Position numbers and translations under genes: made by a program | Notes under the pieces: model-generated | What the model saw: the letters and a program-made list of their open reading frames with translations, nothing else | What the model was told of the DNA's origin: nothing | The model's database searches: none | DNA from: an uncultured Fastidiosipila sp. | Lineage (GTDB): Bacteria; Bacillota; Clostridia; Saccharofermentanales; Fastidiosipilaceae | NCBI GenBank assembly: GCA_947253875.1 | Contig: CAMYAM010000001.1 | Location: 1-64,000, forward strand | Direction: 5' to 3' | Length of the DNA stretch: 64,000 nucleotides | Part shown: in pieces, positions 35,513 through 45,402 of the stretch | How positions within the stretch are numbered: position 1 is the first letter of the stretch | Layout: every line of letters begins with the position of its first letter

Positions 35513-37087
35513 CTACTCCTCGGCATCATCATTTGAGAATCCTTCATCCTCTTCTCCAGCCGGAGTCTCCGTTAAATCAGGCTCAGTATCCGGTTCTGGC
35601 TCTGTTTCAGGATCCGGTGTTTGCTCAGTGTTATCTACATCACTTGATGGAGGATTAATTTCTACATCTTTAGTTGTTGAATGAGTTTCACTCGAAGTCC
35701 AATCCGAACCAGTTTCTCTTGTGGCAGACGTTGTTCTCGGAGTCTCGGTAATCTCTGAATCAGTTTCAGCATGATTATGATCTATAGTAGCTCTGGCTTC
35801 AGTTTGTTCATATGTAGCCTCTGTAGTAACTTCAACATCTTTTATATCTATAACACCTTCAAACAACTTAGAGATTTTAGCATCACTCATTCCGTATACA
35901 GTTTTGGCTAAATATTTAATATTTGAAGCTAGATCAGGTACTAGACATGCCATCCCCTGAATATATGTTTCTTCGAAAGTCCCAAGAATAGGTACATGTT
36001 CTGAAATTATTTTAGACTTTAGAAGTCCTTGAACATTTTGCAATAAGTTGAAAATATCATTAAGTCCTAAATTAGTTGTGACTAGCGGGAAAACTTTATC
36101 AACCATTTCATTTAATTGACTTAAGCTTGCTTTTTTGGCTCCATCAAAAATTGATTTGAGAATTTTTCTCTGTCTCTCGGTTCTTTCATAGTCTGAATTA
36201 CCTACACTTCTAATTCGTCCGTAATTCAAGGCTTGTTTACCGTTTAATTTTTGCTTACCAGATTTTTTTAATAATCCAGAATTTTTGGGTTCTTTAATTA
36301 AAGTGTTGTAATAAGCTAGCGCTTCGTTTATAGCAGGTATTTCATAATCTTTAATATCAATTTCAACTCCGCCTATTGTATCAATTATTTCTGCTAAAGA
36401 GAACATGTCAACTAGAGCAAAATGATTAACCGCAATCCTATAATTATATTCAATTGTTTCCATCAATAATGGTGGACCGCCTAGCGCATTTGCACTATTT
36501 AATTTACTATATCCATAGTCAGGAATATATACATAAGTATCCCTTAATAGAGAATTCAGATGAATTTTTTTATGTTTCAAATCTATGGACGCCAAAATCA
36601 TTGAGTCAGATAAAGATTGTTCTTCAGCCTCTCTTGAATCAACTCCGATTAATAATACATTTAAAATATTTTCATCAAAAATAATATCTTTTGGTAAATT
36701 TTTTGCCAGTTTTGAATTTAATTTTCTAATTGCATCTTGGTCAAGATTTTTGCCGACCTTACCATCTTTGTCAATTGCTAAAACTCCGTGCTCATCTGAT
36801 GATGCTGAACTACGTGTATAATCACTTTTGTTCACAAAATTAATTCTCGCTATCTTACTGAAAACAAAAACAACTACAATTAATATAAATGCTAATAAAA
36901 CAGTTAGACTAATAACACCAGTCTTTTTACCAGTACTAAGGCGCTTAAACTTCTCTAGTATTGAAGTTTTTTCATTTTGACCTTCAAGCTTACTAGATTC
37001 AGCATTCTCTTTTGTATTCTTACTTAATTTGCTATATCTAATTCCTGAATCATTTTCAATTTTTGAATTTCTGACATCATCACTCAT
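35513..37087 (-). CDS. LytR-CpsA-Psr (LCP) family cell-wall ligase
   Basis: 524 aa. A cytoplasmic N-terminal tail of about 55 residues, one transmembrane helix (about 55-78) and the extracellular LCP domain (about 140-380). LCP enzymes transfer undecaprenyl-linked glycopolymers to peptidoglycan. Typical blocks: LNVLLIGVDSRE, LSDSMILASID, IHLNSLLRDTYVYIPDYG and AVNHFALVDMFSLAEIIDTIGGVEI (as two halves), GKQALNYGRIRSVGNSDYER(T)ERQ. The C-terminal 90 residues are a low-complexity Thr/Glu/Asp/Pro tail. It is co-directional with flavodoxin (37 nt upstream) and DUF2207 (28 nt downstream). The glycosyltransferases upstream fit a glycopolymer role. Confidence 0.9.
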   Translation of the reverse strand: MSDDVRNSKIENDSGIRYSKLSKNTKENAESSKLEGQNEKTSILEKFKRLSTGKKTGVISLTVLLAFILIVVVFVFSKIARINFVNKSDYTRSSASSDEHGVLAIDKDGKVGKNLDQDAIRKLNSKLAKNLPKDIIFDENILNVLLIGVDSREAEEQSLSDSMILASIDLKHKKIHLNSLLRDTYVYIPDYGYSKLNSANALGGPPLLMETIEYNYRIAVNHFALVDMFSLAEIIDTIGGVEIDIKDYEIPAINEALAYYNTLIKEPKNSGLLKKSGKQKLNGKQALNYGRIRSVGNSDYERTERQRKILKSIFDGAKKASLSQLNEMVDKVFPLVTTNLGLNDIFNLLQNVQGLLKSKIISEHVPILGTFEETYIQGMACLVPDLASNIKYLAKTVYGMSDAKISKLFEGVIDIKDVEVTTEATYEQTEARATIDHNHAETDSEITETPRTTSATRETGSDWTSSETHSTTKDVEINPPSSDVDNTEQTPDPETEPEPDTEPDLTETPAGEEDEGFSNDDAEE

Positions 37088-37123
37088 AATAATTTTATTA
37101 CCTTTATCTAGGATAACTTTAAA

Positions 37124-37567
37124 TTAATAAAACTCGTCTAAATTTTCTACTAAAATTTCCCCTAGTTCTTGACATGATTCAATCGCATCGCTATCCGGAT
37201 AGTCCTCCGCAATAACTCCAGAAGCTACCAAATTCAAGTTCATGTCATCACAGACATCTTCCCATTTTCTCATCCATTTCCCGTTACCACTTGAGTAAGA
37301 TCCAAAAATAGCAACAGGCCTATCGCCTAAAGTTTCAATAGCATTTGAGAAGAATGGTTCAAATTCAAATTCTTCTAGTTCTTCATCGCCTGAAGCGGGA
37401 CAGCCAAAAGCAAAAGCATCGTAATCTTCTAAATTATCTATCAGGAATTCAGATACTTCAAAAACATTAGCTTCTGCTCCCATACTCTCTATACCTTCAG
37501 CTACAGCTTCAGCCATAGCTGCTGTATTTCCACTTGCACTATAATAAATAACGGCAATGCTATTCAT
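37124..37567 (-). CDS. Flavodoxin
   Basis: Short-chain flavodoxin of 147 aa, an FMN-binding electron carrier. The phosphate-binding loop is YYSASGNTAAMAEAVAEGI (residues 8-26). AFGCPASGDEELEE and AIFGSYSSGNGKWMRKWED match the two isoalloxazine-binding loops. Very acidic, as usual. The ATG has an AAAGGAG site, and a promoter is proposed at 37618-37646. It precedes the LCP gene with a 36-nt gap, though a functional link is not apparent. Confidence 0.93.
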   Translation of the reverse strand: MNSIAVIYYSASGNTAAMAEAVAEGIESMGAEANVFEVSEFLIDNLEDYDAFAFGCPASGDEELEEFEFEPFFSNAIETLGDRPVAIFGSYSSGNGKWMRKWEDVCDDMNLNLVASGVIAEDYPDSDAIESCQELGEILVENLDEFY

Positions 37568-37617
37568 ATGACAAAACTCCTTTAATCTCCCTAATTTAAT
37601 ACTTTTTGATAAATGGT

Positions 37618-37646
37618 ATTAAATAGCAATATATGTGATTTGTAAA
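37618..37646 (-). promoter_or_regulatory. Promoter before flavodoxin
   Basis: On the minus strand TTTACA (37641-37646), 17-base spacer, TTTAAT (37618-37623). The start codon lies about 50 nt further on. Confidence 0.35.
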
Positions 37647-37690
37647 GTATTTTGTATGCCTATTTATAATAAATCTTAATTTATCTTAAC

Positions 37691-38977
37691 TTAAGACTTG
37701 CGATTTCTACGTCCTTTATTATTTTTTTCCATGTCATTAATGGTGCTTTGGTCGGAGTGATCAATCTTCTTCCAGCCTGGTCTTTTGCCTAAAGCCATAA
37801 AAATAGTCAAGCTAATTATCAATAGATATATCGGATAAAATAATATTCCTTTCCACTGACCTTCCCAATGCTGATTCTCAACTACAGTCAAAATATAAAT
37901 AAATAAGCTTAAGACTACTTCCCCTACAAGGGCACTAAGTAATATAGCTTTCAACATTGACCAGAAGCCTAAAGTTATACCTAATAAAATCATGCTTAAA
38001 ACCCACAAAACAGGTGAAACTAAAAGTACTACGTACATAATAGAAAACATAAATGAGTCTAAATTCTCAATACGACCGACAAAAACAGACTTTAATAAAG
38101 GCTCAGCTTTAAGCTCTAATAATTCTCTCAAACCATATGACCATCTCCATCTTTGTTTGATAGTGCTTATCATATCTTCTGGTTGTTCGTCATAGAATTT
38201 TGCTTCTCGTGAATATGTAATAGTTTCACCCTTTAAATTGACATCCATGGTAAATTCTAAATCTTCAGTCAAACTGTGAGTTTGCCATCCTTGTTCATCG
38301 ATAATGTCGTAGGCGAAGGCAAATCCTGTACCACCAACTGAAGTTAAACTCCTACCTGACATATAGCGTGGATGGTCGACCCCTCGTTTTTGCATAATCC
38401 AGAATAAACTATTCGCATTTGACCAGATTGTGGCTGAAGGGTTTTTTCCTATCCTATATCCTATAATCACCCTATCTCCATAGTTATAACGCTTGTTCAT
38501 TTCTAGAAGATAGTTTTCGTCCATAACATTATCTGAGTCTATTACAGTAATTAGATCATAATCTGTTCTATCGTATTTTTTAATAAATCGGTCAAAGAAC
38601 CAGTTTAAAGCGTATCCTTTCGATTTATGCTCTGGGTCAAAACGCTCGTAGACATTGGCACCAAGCTCCCCAGCTATCTTAGCCGTATTATCTGTACAGT
38701 TATCTGCTATCAAAAATATTTCATACTTATCCTTTGGATAATTTTGAGCATTCAAAGAGTTTAATAAGTTCGTAATAACTTTCTCTTCATCGTGTGCACT
38801 AATAACAATCGCAAACTTATTATAAGGTTTCTCAGGTCCAGTGCGATTCTTATATTTTTTAAAAATTGGTAACGCTATATATACCTGATATATCGAATAA
38901 ATTAGTCCAAAAATATTTCCTGCTATTAAAATAGTTATTAAAATCTTTGTAAATAAGCTTAAATTTTCCCAACCCAT
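37691..38977 (-). CDS. Processive-type GT2 membrane glycosyltransferase
   Basis: GT2-family membrane glycosyltransferase of 428 aa. One N-terminal helix, a catalytic domain with AIVISAHDEEKVI, LIADNCTDNTA, VIDSDN (DxD site) and SLTEDLEFTMDV, and the QRWRW motif typical of processive enzymes, then two to three C-terminal helices. The ORF extends upstream to 39010, but the ATG at 38977 follows the previous stop by one base with a GAGAGTG site and is preferred. The substrate is not evident; polysaccharide synthesis is likely given the neighbours. Confidence 0.85.
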   Translation of the reverse strand: MGWENLSLFTKILITILIAGNIFGLIYSIYQVYIALPIFKKYKNRTGPEKPYNKFAIVISAHDEEKVITNLLNSLNAQNYPKDKYEIFLIADNCTDNTAKIAGELGANVYERFDPEHKSKGYALNWFFDRFIKKYDRTDYDLITVIDSDNVMDENYLLEMNKRYNYGDRVIIGYRIGKNPSATIWSNANSLFWIMQKRGVDHPRYMSGRSLTSVGGTGFAFAYDIIDEQGWQTHSLTEDLEFTMDVNLKGETITYSREAKFYDEQPEDMISTIKQRWRWSYGLRELLELKAEPLLKSVFVGRIENLDSFMFSIMYVVLLVSPVLWVLSMILLGITLGFWSMLKAILLSALVGEVVLSLFIYILTVVENQHWEGQWKGILFYPIYLLIISLTIFMALGKRPGWKKIDHSDQSTINDMEKNNKGRRNRKS

Positions 38978-38978
38978 A

Positions 38979-39917
38979 TTAATCACTCTCGTATCTATAC
39001 TTTCTGTCAATATTTTTTAGTTCTTCATTAAGGTCTTTCAACAGCTTAGATTTCTCAGCGAAAGTTTTGTCCTTCATTTGCACCATAACTTGCGTGGTAA
39101 ATTGAACTTTGACATGTAAAAGCATTTGCTTCCAAGCTCTGAACCAATCATCCATTTTTCCAGATTGCTTCAAAAATTCACCCACCATAGAAATTGCTTC
39201 GAGAGCTTCTTTTAGTTTTTTCTCATTAAAAGTCCCAACTTGACCAGAGTCTCTCTGAATATAATGATAAAGTGGCCTATTGGTAAAGGCTACCTTATCA
39301 GCTTCACTTAGAACTTTTGCTGCAACAGCAACATCCTCAAAATAAATACTTGGAAATCTGAAATTATTTGTACTTAATAATGATCGCTTATACAACTTAT
39401 TCCAAGCAAAGTTTGGGATAGAAAGTAAATCTAATGATTTCTTTGCCGCTTTTTCACCACTAATTACTGGCTTAATAAATGCTAATGGGAAAATAATTTT
39501 TCTACCATTTTCTTTTTCCAAAAACAAATTGCTAACTGCTATATCTGCATCTCTTTCCGTTGCAGCTCTAAGCATGGCACTAACGTAATCTCTTTCAACA
39601 TAGTCATCCGAGTCTACGAAGCATAACCATTCACCTTTAGCATTGTCAATGCCTGTATTTCTAGCTTCTCCTGCACCCTGATTCTCTTTATTTATCAGCA
39701 CAATCTTATCTGGATTATTTTCACGGTAACGCTCTATTATTGCAGCAGAGTCATCTGGCGAACCATCATTTACCATAATAATCTCAATATTATCGTAATC
39801 CTGATCCAAGAGTGACTCAATACAACGCGGCAAAAACTCAGCTGTCTTATATACAGGCACTATTATAGACACTAAATCATTATTCACAATTTCTTTTCTC
39901 TCATCTGTCCCCTGCAA
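38979..39917 (-). CDS. GT2 family glycosyltransferase (EpsJ-like)
   Basis: Soluble or peripheral GT-A fold enzyme of 312 aa. LVSIIVPVYKTAEFLPRCIESLLDQDY at the N-terminus (first half LVSIIVPVYKTAEF), IMVNDGSPDDSA, ENQGAGEARNTGI and the VDSDDYV DxD motif define the family. The start is a TTG with GAGG 8 nt upstream; a later GTG at the VNNDLVS codon is an alternative. It is followed directly by a processive-type glycosyltransferase. Sugar and acceptor are unknown. Confidence 0.88.
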   Translation of the reverse strand: MQGTDERKEIVNNDLVSIIVPVYKTAEFLPRCIESLLDQDYDNIEIIMVNDGSPDDSAAIIERYRENNPDKIVLINKENQGAGEARNTGIDNAKGEWLCFVDSDDYVERDYVSAMLRAATERDADIAVSNLFLEKENGRKIIFPLAFIKPVISGEKAAKKSLDLLSIPNFAWNKLYKRSLLSTNNFRFPSIYFEDVAVAAKVLSEADKVAFTNRPLYHYIQRDSGQVGTFNEKKLKEALEAISMVGEFLKQSGKMDDWFRAWKQMLLHVKVQFTTQVMVQMKDKTFAEKSKLLKDLNEELKNIDRKYRYESD

Positions 39918-39995
39918 TTTTCATACCTCAATTTATTTTAGGCTTTTATTATACTAATTATTGAACTCATAAGCTATGAACTAACTTAGAATTTA

Positions 39996-41591
39996 CTAAT
40001 TAAAGCCTTTTTGAGCTGCTACTGCTTTTCTTGCATAATACTCATCACCTTCATAAGGTAATCTTACTCCATTAATCTTCATATACTTTTCTGCACCTTT
40101 ACCCAACAAGATAATACATGACTTAATACCTTCTTCTTGCCATAATTTCATAGCATTATCATAAGCTGTCTGTATAGCTTCAATTCTCTCGTCAATTCTT
40201 GTCACTGGCAAATTTGGATCAATATGTATAACTATATCATCAAATATATTATCTAAACTTTCAAAATCATTATCATCTCTTGTAATATAAACTTCATCAA
40301 CTCTTCCGTTACAAGCAAGTGCTATACCTTCGCGACGATTTTCGGCTTTATTTCCAACTGTACCAAATACTGCAACTCTCTTATATTCTGGATATTTATG
40401 TTTAATGTGGTCAAATACTGCTTCAAAACTAATGCCATTATGGGCAGCATCAATGTGAAAAATAACATTATCATTATCACCTTTGACATCAATAGTTCTG
40501 TCACGCATTTGTACAATCTCAAGAGCCTTTCTGATAGAGCTCTCATCAACATTCATTAACTCTGCAACAGCAAGAGCTTGAGCTATGTTCTCTAAGTTAA
40601 ATATTCCCTCTAATTTAGTATTCAACCTTAGTTTTTCGTTATTTTTTTTCAAAACTGCAGTGAAGTTCATGCCAATGTGTTCTAATTCAACATCTTTGAT
40701 ATAAACATCAAAATAATTAGCATCATGTTTTGAGTTTTTATTTATTTCTGTGCCGACTTTCAAAATTACATGAGCATTTTTAGCTGCTTCTCTTTGTTTC
40801 TCTAAATAATCGCTCGTCTCATTAAGAATAGCAACTTCACTACGTTCCAATAATTTTAATTTAGATTGTAGGTAATCTTCAAAGGTAGGATGCTCGACAT
40901 CTGATATATGGTCAGGTGCTATATTTGTGAATACTCCAATTTTGAAATCCATTCCATAAACCCTATCGTACTTAAGAGCTTGCGAAGATACTTCAATTAC
41001 CATGTTCTCTACATTATTTTTTACTGCATTGTAGAGTATATAAAATAACTCCATAGGTTCTGGCGTTGTCAGCTTGGAATCCAAATGATTTACACCATCA
41101 AAATTACCCAAACTAGAAATTAATCCAGGAAGTACTTTACCTTCTAACTCGGCTTGAGCTTTAAGCATTTCAAATATCAAACTTACGGTTGTGCTCTTAC
41201 CCTTGGTACCAGTAACACCAATAAAATTTAACTTAGTTTCTGGATTAGAAAAGTAAGCAGATACACAAACTGCAATACTTCTACGTAAATTATCAATCTT
41301 AATGAGAGGCAAATCTACTCCATAATCTTTGTCAGCTAAATAAGCTACTGCACCTTTTGCCTTTGCTTGCTCCAAGTATTCAACTTTAAAACTGTTACCT
41401 TTGCAGATAAACAAACTATTTGGTTCAATTTCTCTCGAATCATATGTAACGAAAGCAATTTCAATATTTTCTGGTTTCTCTTTTAATGACAAAGATGGAG
41501 AAAACTCTACTCCCACCCCATTAGCTTCTAGTTTCTTAATATATTCAAGTAAATTAAGAATATTGTCATCTGAAATATTTCTTTTATACAA
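39996..41591 (-). CDS. murE: MurE-type UDP-MurNAc-tripeptide ligase, atypical substrate motif
   Basis: Adds the third amino acid to UDP-MurNAc-L-Ala-D-Glu. N-terminal Mur domain has VTYDSREIEPNSLFIC; the central P-loop is FIGVTGTKGKSTT (123-135) and the SKLKLLERSEVAILNE stretch contains the candidate carbamylated lysine. The C-terminal substrate loop reads TRDDNDFE (437-444) where diaminopimelate-adding enzymes have DNPR, and GKGAE replaces the usual GKGHE. The DAAHNG segment is closer to the DYAHN form of some lysine-type MurE enzymes. The third residue is therefore uncertain, and meso-DAP is doubtful. TTG start with AAAGGAG. 531 aa, a little longer than usual. Confidence 0.85.
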   Translation of the reverse strand: MYKRNISDDNILNLLEYIKKLEANGVGVEFSPSLSLKEKPENIEIAFVTYDSREIEPNSLFICKGNSFKVEYLEQAKAKGAVAYLADKDYGVDLPLIKIDNLRRSIAVCVSAYFSNPETKLNFIGVTGTKGKSTTVSLIFEMLKAQAELEGKVLPGLISSLGNFDGVNHLDSKLTTPEPMELFYILYNAVKNNVENMVIEVSSQALKYDRVYGMDFKIGVFTNIAPDHISDVEHPTFEDYLQSKLKLLERSEVAILNETSDYLEKQREAAKNAHVILKVGTEINKNSKHDANYFDVYIKDVELEHIGMNFTAVLKKNNEKLRLNTKLEGIFNLENIAQALAVAELMNVDESSIRKALEIVQMRDRTIDVKGDNDNVIFHIDAAHNGISFEAVFDHIKHKYPEYKRVAVFGTVGNKAENRREGIALACNGRVDEVYITRDDNDFESLDNIFDDIVIHIDPNLPVTRIDERIEAIQTAYDNAMKLWQEEGIKSCIILLGKGAEKYMKINGVRLPYEGDEYYARKAVAAQKGFN

Positions 41592-41650
41592 AATGTAATC
41601 TCCTTTGCAACATTCAAATAATAATTAGCAAACCTGAATGTTGAAGTTTG

Positions 41651-41676
41651 TTTAAATATCTTGTTTAAATATCTTG
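41651..41676. repeat. Two tandem 13-bp units between murE and gnd
   Basis: TTTAAATATCTTG occurs at 41651-41663 and again at 41664-41676, immediately followed by AAAGCAAG. It lies in the divergent promoter region. It could be a regulator-binding site or a chance duplication. Confidence 0.5.
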
Positions 41677-41750
41677 AAAGCAAGTATAGCATAATAACTG
41701 CTAATATCTAAAATAAGTGATAAACTTTATAGGTATATAGGAGGATAAAA

Positions 41751-43256
41751 ATGAGTAATAATTTATGTGATATTGCAGTCCTAGGCATGGCTGTTATGGG
41801 TAAAAATTTGGCCTTAAACATTGCTGACAATGATTATAAAGTCGCAATCTATAATAGAACAACAAGCAAGGCTATTGCAGCCGCAGAAGAAAATCCAGAG
41901 CAAAATTTAAGTGTATTTGTGACCTTAGAAGATTTGGTTGCTAATTTAGAGCGACCAAGAAAGCTTCTATTGATGGTTAAAGCTGGAGCTGCTGTTGATA
42001 AGCTGATTGAAAGTCTACTCCCTCTTCTTGATGAAGGCGACATTATAATGGATGGTGGAAATTCCCACTTCCAAGATACCCAAAGACGTTTCGAAGAATT
42101 ACAAAAACACGGTATACAATACTTAGGTGTTGGTGTTTCTGGTGGTGAGGAAGGTGCTAGACGTGGTCCTGCGATCATGCCTGGTGGTAGTAAATCAGCT
42201 TATGACGAAGTTGCTGATGTATTTGAAGCTATTAGTGCTAAGGTTAATAATAATGAAGCCTGCGAAGCGTATATGGGCTCTGGTGGAGCTGGACACTATG
42301 TCAAAATGGTACATAACGGTATTGAATATGCTGACATGGAAATTATTGCTGAGATTTATTCACTACTTAAATCAAATGGTTATAGCAATACCGAAATTGC
42401 TGACGTATTTGAAAACTGGAGCAAAGGCGATCTATCATCCTATCTCAGTGAAATTACTGTAGATATTTTGCGAGAAAAAGATTTAAAGAATCCCGAAGAT
42501 GACTTACTTGACGATATAGAAAGTAAAGTTGGTGCAGAATATCGCCGTGTTGGTGCCAATAACGATAGTGAGTTCTTATTAGATCATATTCTAGATATTT
42601 CCGAGCAAAAGGGTACTGGTAAATGGACAAATCAAGAAGGTTTAGAATTACATGTTGATCTTTCAATTCTTTACTCCGGTTTAAATGCTCGTTATATGAG
42701 TACAGAAAAAGCCCTACGTGTGAAAGCTTCTGAAATTTTACCAGCTGGTGTAAATGCCGAAAATGCATTAGAAAAACAAAATATTGATATTGAAGAGTTG
42801 GGCAATGCTTTCTTGTTGGCTAGACTAATAGCTTATGCCCAAGGGTTTGCTCTATATAAATCTGCTTCTAAAGCATATGATTGGGATTTAAATTACAAAT
42901 CTATAGCTGCTACATTCCGTGGAGGCTGTATTATTCGCTCTAAATTATTGGTTCCCATTATGGAAGCTTATGAAAAAAATTCAGATTTGGATAATTTATT
43001 GTTGGCTGATAATTTTGAAGCAACAATTGCTAAAGGAATACCAGCACTTAGAAAATTAGTAAGCATGGCTTCTCTAGCTGGTATAGCAATACCTGCATTT
43101 AGCTCAGCTCTAGGTTACTATGACAGTCTAAGAGCTGCTAGATCCCAGGCTAATATGATATCAGCACAAAGAGATTACTTTGGTGCACATACTTATAGAA
43201 GAACTGATAGAGATGGAGTTTACCATCATGAATGGAATGATGAAACAGCAAAGTAA
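41751..43256 (+). CDS. gnd: 6-phosphogluconate dehydrogenase (decarboxylating)
   Basis: Converts 6-phosphogluconate to ribulose-5-phosphate with NADP reduction. The N-terminal Rossmann motif is AVLGMAVMGKNLALNIADN, followed by NRTTSKA, the substrate-binding GVSGGEEGARRGPAIMPGGS and the catalytic YVKMVHNGIEYADME segment. Length 501 aa is somewhat above the usual 470-485. ATG start with an AGGAGG site. It overlaps the start of zwf by 29 nt. Confidence 0.95.
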   Translation: MSNNLCDIAVLGMAVMGKNLALNIADNDYKVAIYNRTTSKAIAAAEENPEQNLSVFVTLEDLVANLERPRKLLLMVKAGAAVDKLIESLLPLLDEGDIIMDGGNSHFQDTQRRFEELQKHGIQYLGVGVSGGEEGARRGPAIMPGGSKSAYDEVADVFEAISAKVNNNEACEAYMGSGGAGHYVKMVHNGIEYADMEIIAEIYSLLKSNGYSNTEIADVFENWSKGDLSSYLSEITVDILREKDLKNPEDDLLDDIESKVGAEYRRVGANNDSEFLLDHILDISEQKGTGKWTNQEGLELHVDLSILYSGLNARYMSTEKALRVKASEILPAGVNAENALEKQNIDIEELGNAFLLARLIAYAQGFALYKSASKAYDWDLNYKSIAATFRGGCIIRSKLLVPIMEAYEKNSDLDNLLLADNFEATIAKGIPALRKLVSMASLAGIAIPAFSSALGYYDSLRAARSQANMISAQRDYFGAHTYRRTDRDGVYHHEWNDETAK

Positions 43257-44622
43257 ATTAAGTAAATTAATATTTACTATATTTGGCTCAACAGGAGATT
43301 TAGCATATAGAAAGCTGATGCCAGCTTTCTATAACCTCTTCTGTCGTGGCTTAGTTGAGGATGATGTGATATTCTTAGCTATTGGTCGTCGTAACTGGAC
43401 TAGAGAAAAGTATATTTCTGAAATCAAAGATGGTGTTAAAGAGTTTTCTAAATGTGAATTTACAGAGGCTAAGTTCGAAGATTTCTCTAAACATATCGAT
43501 TATTTTGAAATGCAATTTACTGAATCAGAAGATTATCAGAAACTATTTAACTACTACAGCTCCTTTCCTTGGGCAAAAAGTGACAACACTAAACATATCT
43601 TTTACCTAGCCGTAGCACCTAAATTTTTTGCGACTATTGCAGATAATCTAGCCCAAACTGGTTGCTTGCGTGGAGAATGTCGAGCCATAATAGAAAAACC
43701 TTTTGGACCGGATCCTGAAACTGCTAAGCAAACAAGCCTAGAGCTAGAAAATGCTTTTGGCGAAGGTCAGGTCTATCATATTGATCATTACCTAGGCAAA
43801 AATATGGTACAAAATCTATTCACTCTAAGAGCTGAAAATAAATTCTTAGATGCTATTTTGAATAACGATTTTGTTAAATCTGTAAGAATCAACGCTCTTG
43901 AGAAAATTGATATTGGTGATAGAGGTGCATTCTATGACCAAACTGGAGCTCTAGGAGATATGATTCAGAGCCATCTTTTCTTAACTCTTATTATGCTTAC
44001 TATGGATTGCGCTGCCCCAAAAGGATCCCAAGAATATCTTCAGGCACAGATTGATCTTTTAAAAAGTTTAAGAGAACCTAATGATTTAGAAAACAATCTT
44101 ATAGTAGGTCAATATGAAGGTTACATAAATCATGCTGAAGTAGATTCTAATAGTCTAACAGAGACTTTTGCTGCCTTAAGGATTTTCCTAGATAATTCTC
44201 GTTGGGAAAATGTGGAATTTCTATTGAGATCTGGCAAAGCAACTGAAAAAAAATTGACTAATGTAGAAATAATTTTCAGAGACGGTCAAGTATTGTGTAT
44301 TGAAATAGATCCACATCCCTCAATAAATTGGACTATTACAGCTGATGATGCTAACCTGGAAGAAGTCACACAAGAGCTTAATCTTATTTCTAGTCCTGAA
44401 ATTAATCAAACTGATTCGCCAGAAGCATATGAACGCTTAGTTTATAGTTGCTACTTAGGTAAAAAGGAGTACTTCCCAAGTTGGGAGCAAATTGAGATTA
44501 CTTGGGAATGGATCTCAAAATTACAAAAACTTCGTAAAGAATGCCAGATAAAATTAGAGTCTTATAAAAAAGGCTCTACAGGACCTGAATCACAAGTAAA
44601 AATGTATAAAGATATCAATTAA
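43228..44622 (+). CDS. zwf: Glucose-6-phosphate 1-dehydrogenase
   Basis: First enzyme of the oxidative pentose phosphate pathway, NADP-dependent. N-terminal FGSTGDLAYRKLMPAFYNL (nucleotide site), then IIEKPFGPDPETAKQ, and the active-site YHIDHYLGKNMVQNL. The long frame starts earlier inside gnd; the ATG at 43228 with GGAG 9 nt upstream is preferred, overlapping gnd by 29 nt; the ATGs at 43237 and 43240 are alternatives. Together with gnd it makes the oxidative branch in a two-gene operon, coupled by overlap. Length about 464 aa. Confidence 0.93.
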   Translation: MNGMMKQQSKLSKLIFTIFGSTGDLAYRKLMPAFYNLFCRGLVEDDVIFLAIGRRNWTREKYISEIKDGVKEFSKCEFTEAKFEDFSKHIDYFEMQFTESEDYQKLFNYYSSFPWAKSDNTKHIFYLAVAPKFFATIADNLAQTGCLRGECRAIIEKPFGPDPETAKQTSLELENAFGEGQVYHIDHYLGKNMVQNLFTLRAENKFLDAILNNDFVKSVRINALEKIDIGDRGAFYDQTGALGDMIQSHLFLTLIMLTMDCAAPKGSQEYLQAQIDLLKSLREPNDLENNLIVGQYEGYINHAEVDSNSLTETFAALRIFLDNSRWENVEFLLRSGKATEKKLTNVEIIFRDGQVLCIEIDPHPSINWTITADDANLEEVTQELNLISSPEINQTDSPEAYERLVYSCYLGKKEYFPSWEQIEITWEWISKLQKLRKECQIKLESYKKGSTGPESQVKMYKDIN

Positions 44623-44702
44623 TATATTTTTAAAACAATAATTGATATATCTGCAGAAAATTAATATTTTGGAAAACAAAACCTTATGGAGGAGTAATTA
44701 GA

Positions 44703-45335
44703 ATGATTTACGATATTAGCAGAACTATAGAACCTGAAATGTCAGTGTACAAAGATCGTTTCAACAAGAAACCTAGATTTACTTGGGTAAGTTTTTATGC
44801 TGACAAAGGTGTGCGCGAATCAGAACTTCTGATGAATTTACATACAGGCACTCACATAGATGCTCCAATTCACATGCTCGAAAATGGAGAATCTGTGGAT
44901 ACTCTAGCTTGGGACTTATTCATTGGTCACGCCAGAGTCTTGGATCTAACAGACTTAGATAGAAAAATAGAAGCTGAGGATCTTAGAAAATATAACTTGC
45001 AAGAAGGCGAAATTATTCTCTGTAAAACAAAAAATTCATTGACAGATGAGTTTAGTTTTGACTTCATTTGTTTCGCTCCTTCAGCAGCAGAATATATGGC
45101 TGAGAGCAAAATAAAAGCGGTTGCACTAGATGCAATGAGCTTGGAGAGTAATGACCCAGAACATCAAGTTCACCAAATTTTATTAGGTAATGGAATTGGT
45201 TGTATGGAAGATGTCAGATTAGCTGAAGTTCCTGAAGGAGAATATAATATGCTATCGCTCCCACTTAGGATCTCTGGCTACGATGCTGGACCATCAAGGG
45301 CACTTCTATTCACTAAGGACGAGTACCTGTTTTAA
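44703..45335 (+). CDS. Cyclase-family hydrolase (kynurenine-formamidase-like)
   Basis: 210-aa metal-dependent hydrolase of the cyclase superfamily. The signature HTGTHIDAPIHM (residues about 41-52) provides metal ligands, and MYDISRTIEPEM-type N-terminus (here MIYDISRTIEPEMSVY) is typical. Substrate unknown; the family includes arylformamidase. GGAGGAG ribosome site. It stands 80 nt after zwf and ends at a strong terminator. Confidence 0.88.
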   Translation: MIYDISRTIEPEMSVYKDRFNKKPRFTWVSFYADKGVRESELLMNLHTGTHIDAPIHMLENGESVDTLAWDLFIGHARVLDLTDLDRKIEAEDLRKYNLQEGEIILCKTKNSLTDEFSFDFICFAPSAAEYMAESKIKAVALDAMSLESNDPEHQVHQILLGNGIGCMEDVRLAEVPEGEYNMLSLPLRISGYDAGPSRALLFTKDEYLF

Positions 45336-45402
45336 AGAAATAGTTGCACTGTAATAAAGGATATGGCTGATTACAGTGACCATAGATTTAACATACAAAG
45401 AG

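Noticed and set aside
42127..42462. 111-codon plus-strand frame inside gnd
   Set aside because: Overlaps gnd, which has full family motifs, in another frame.
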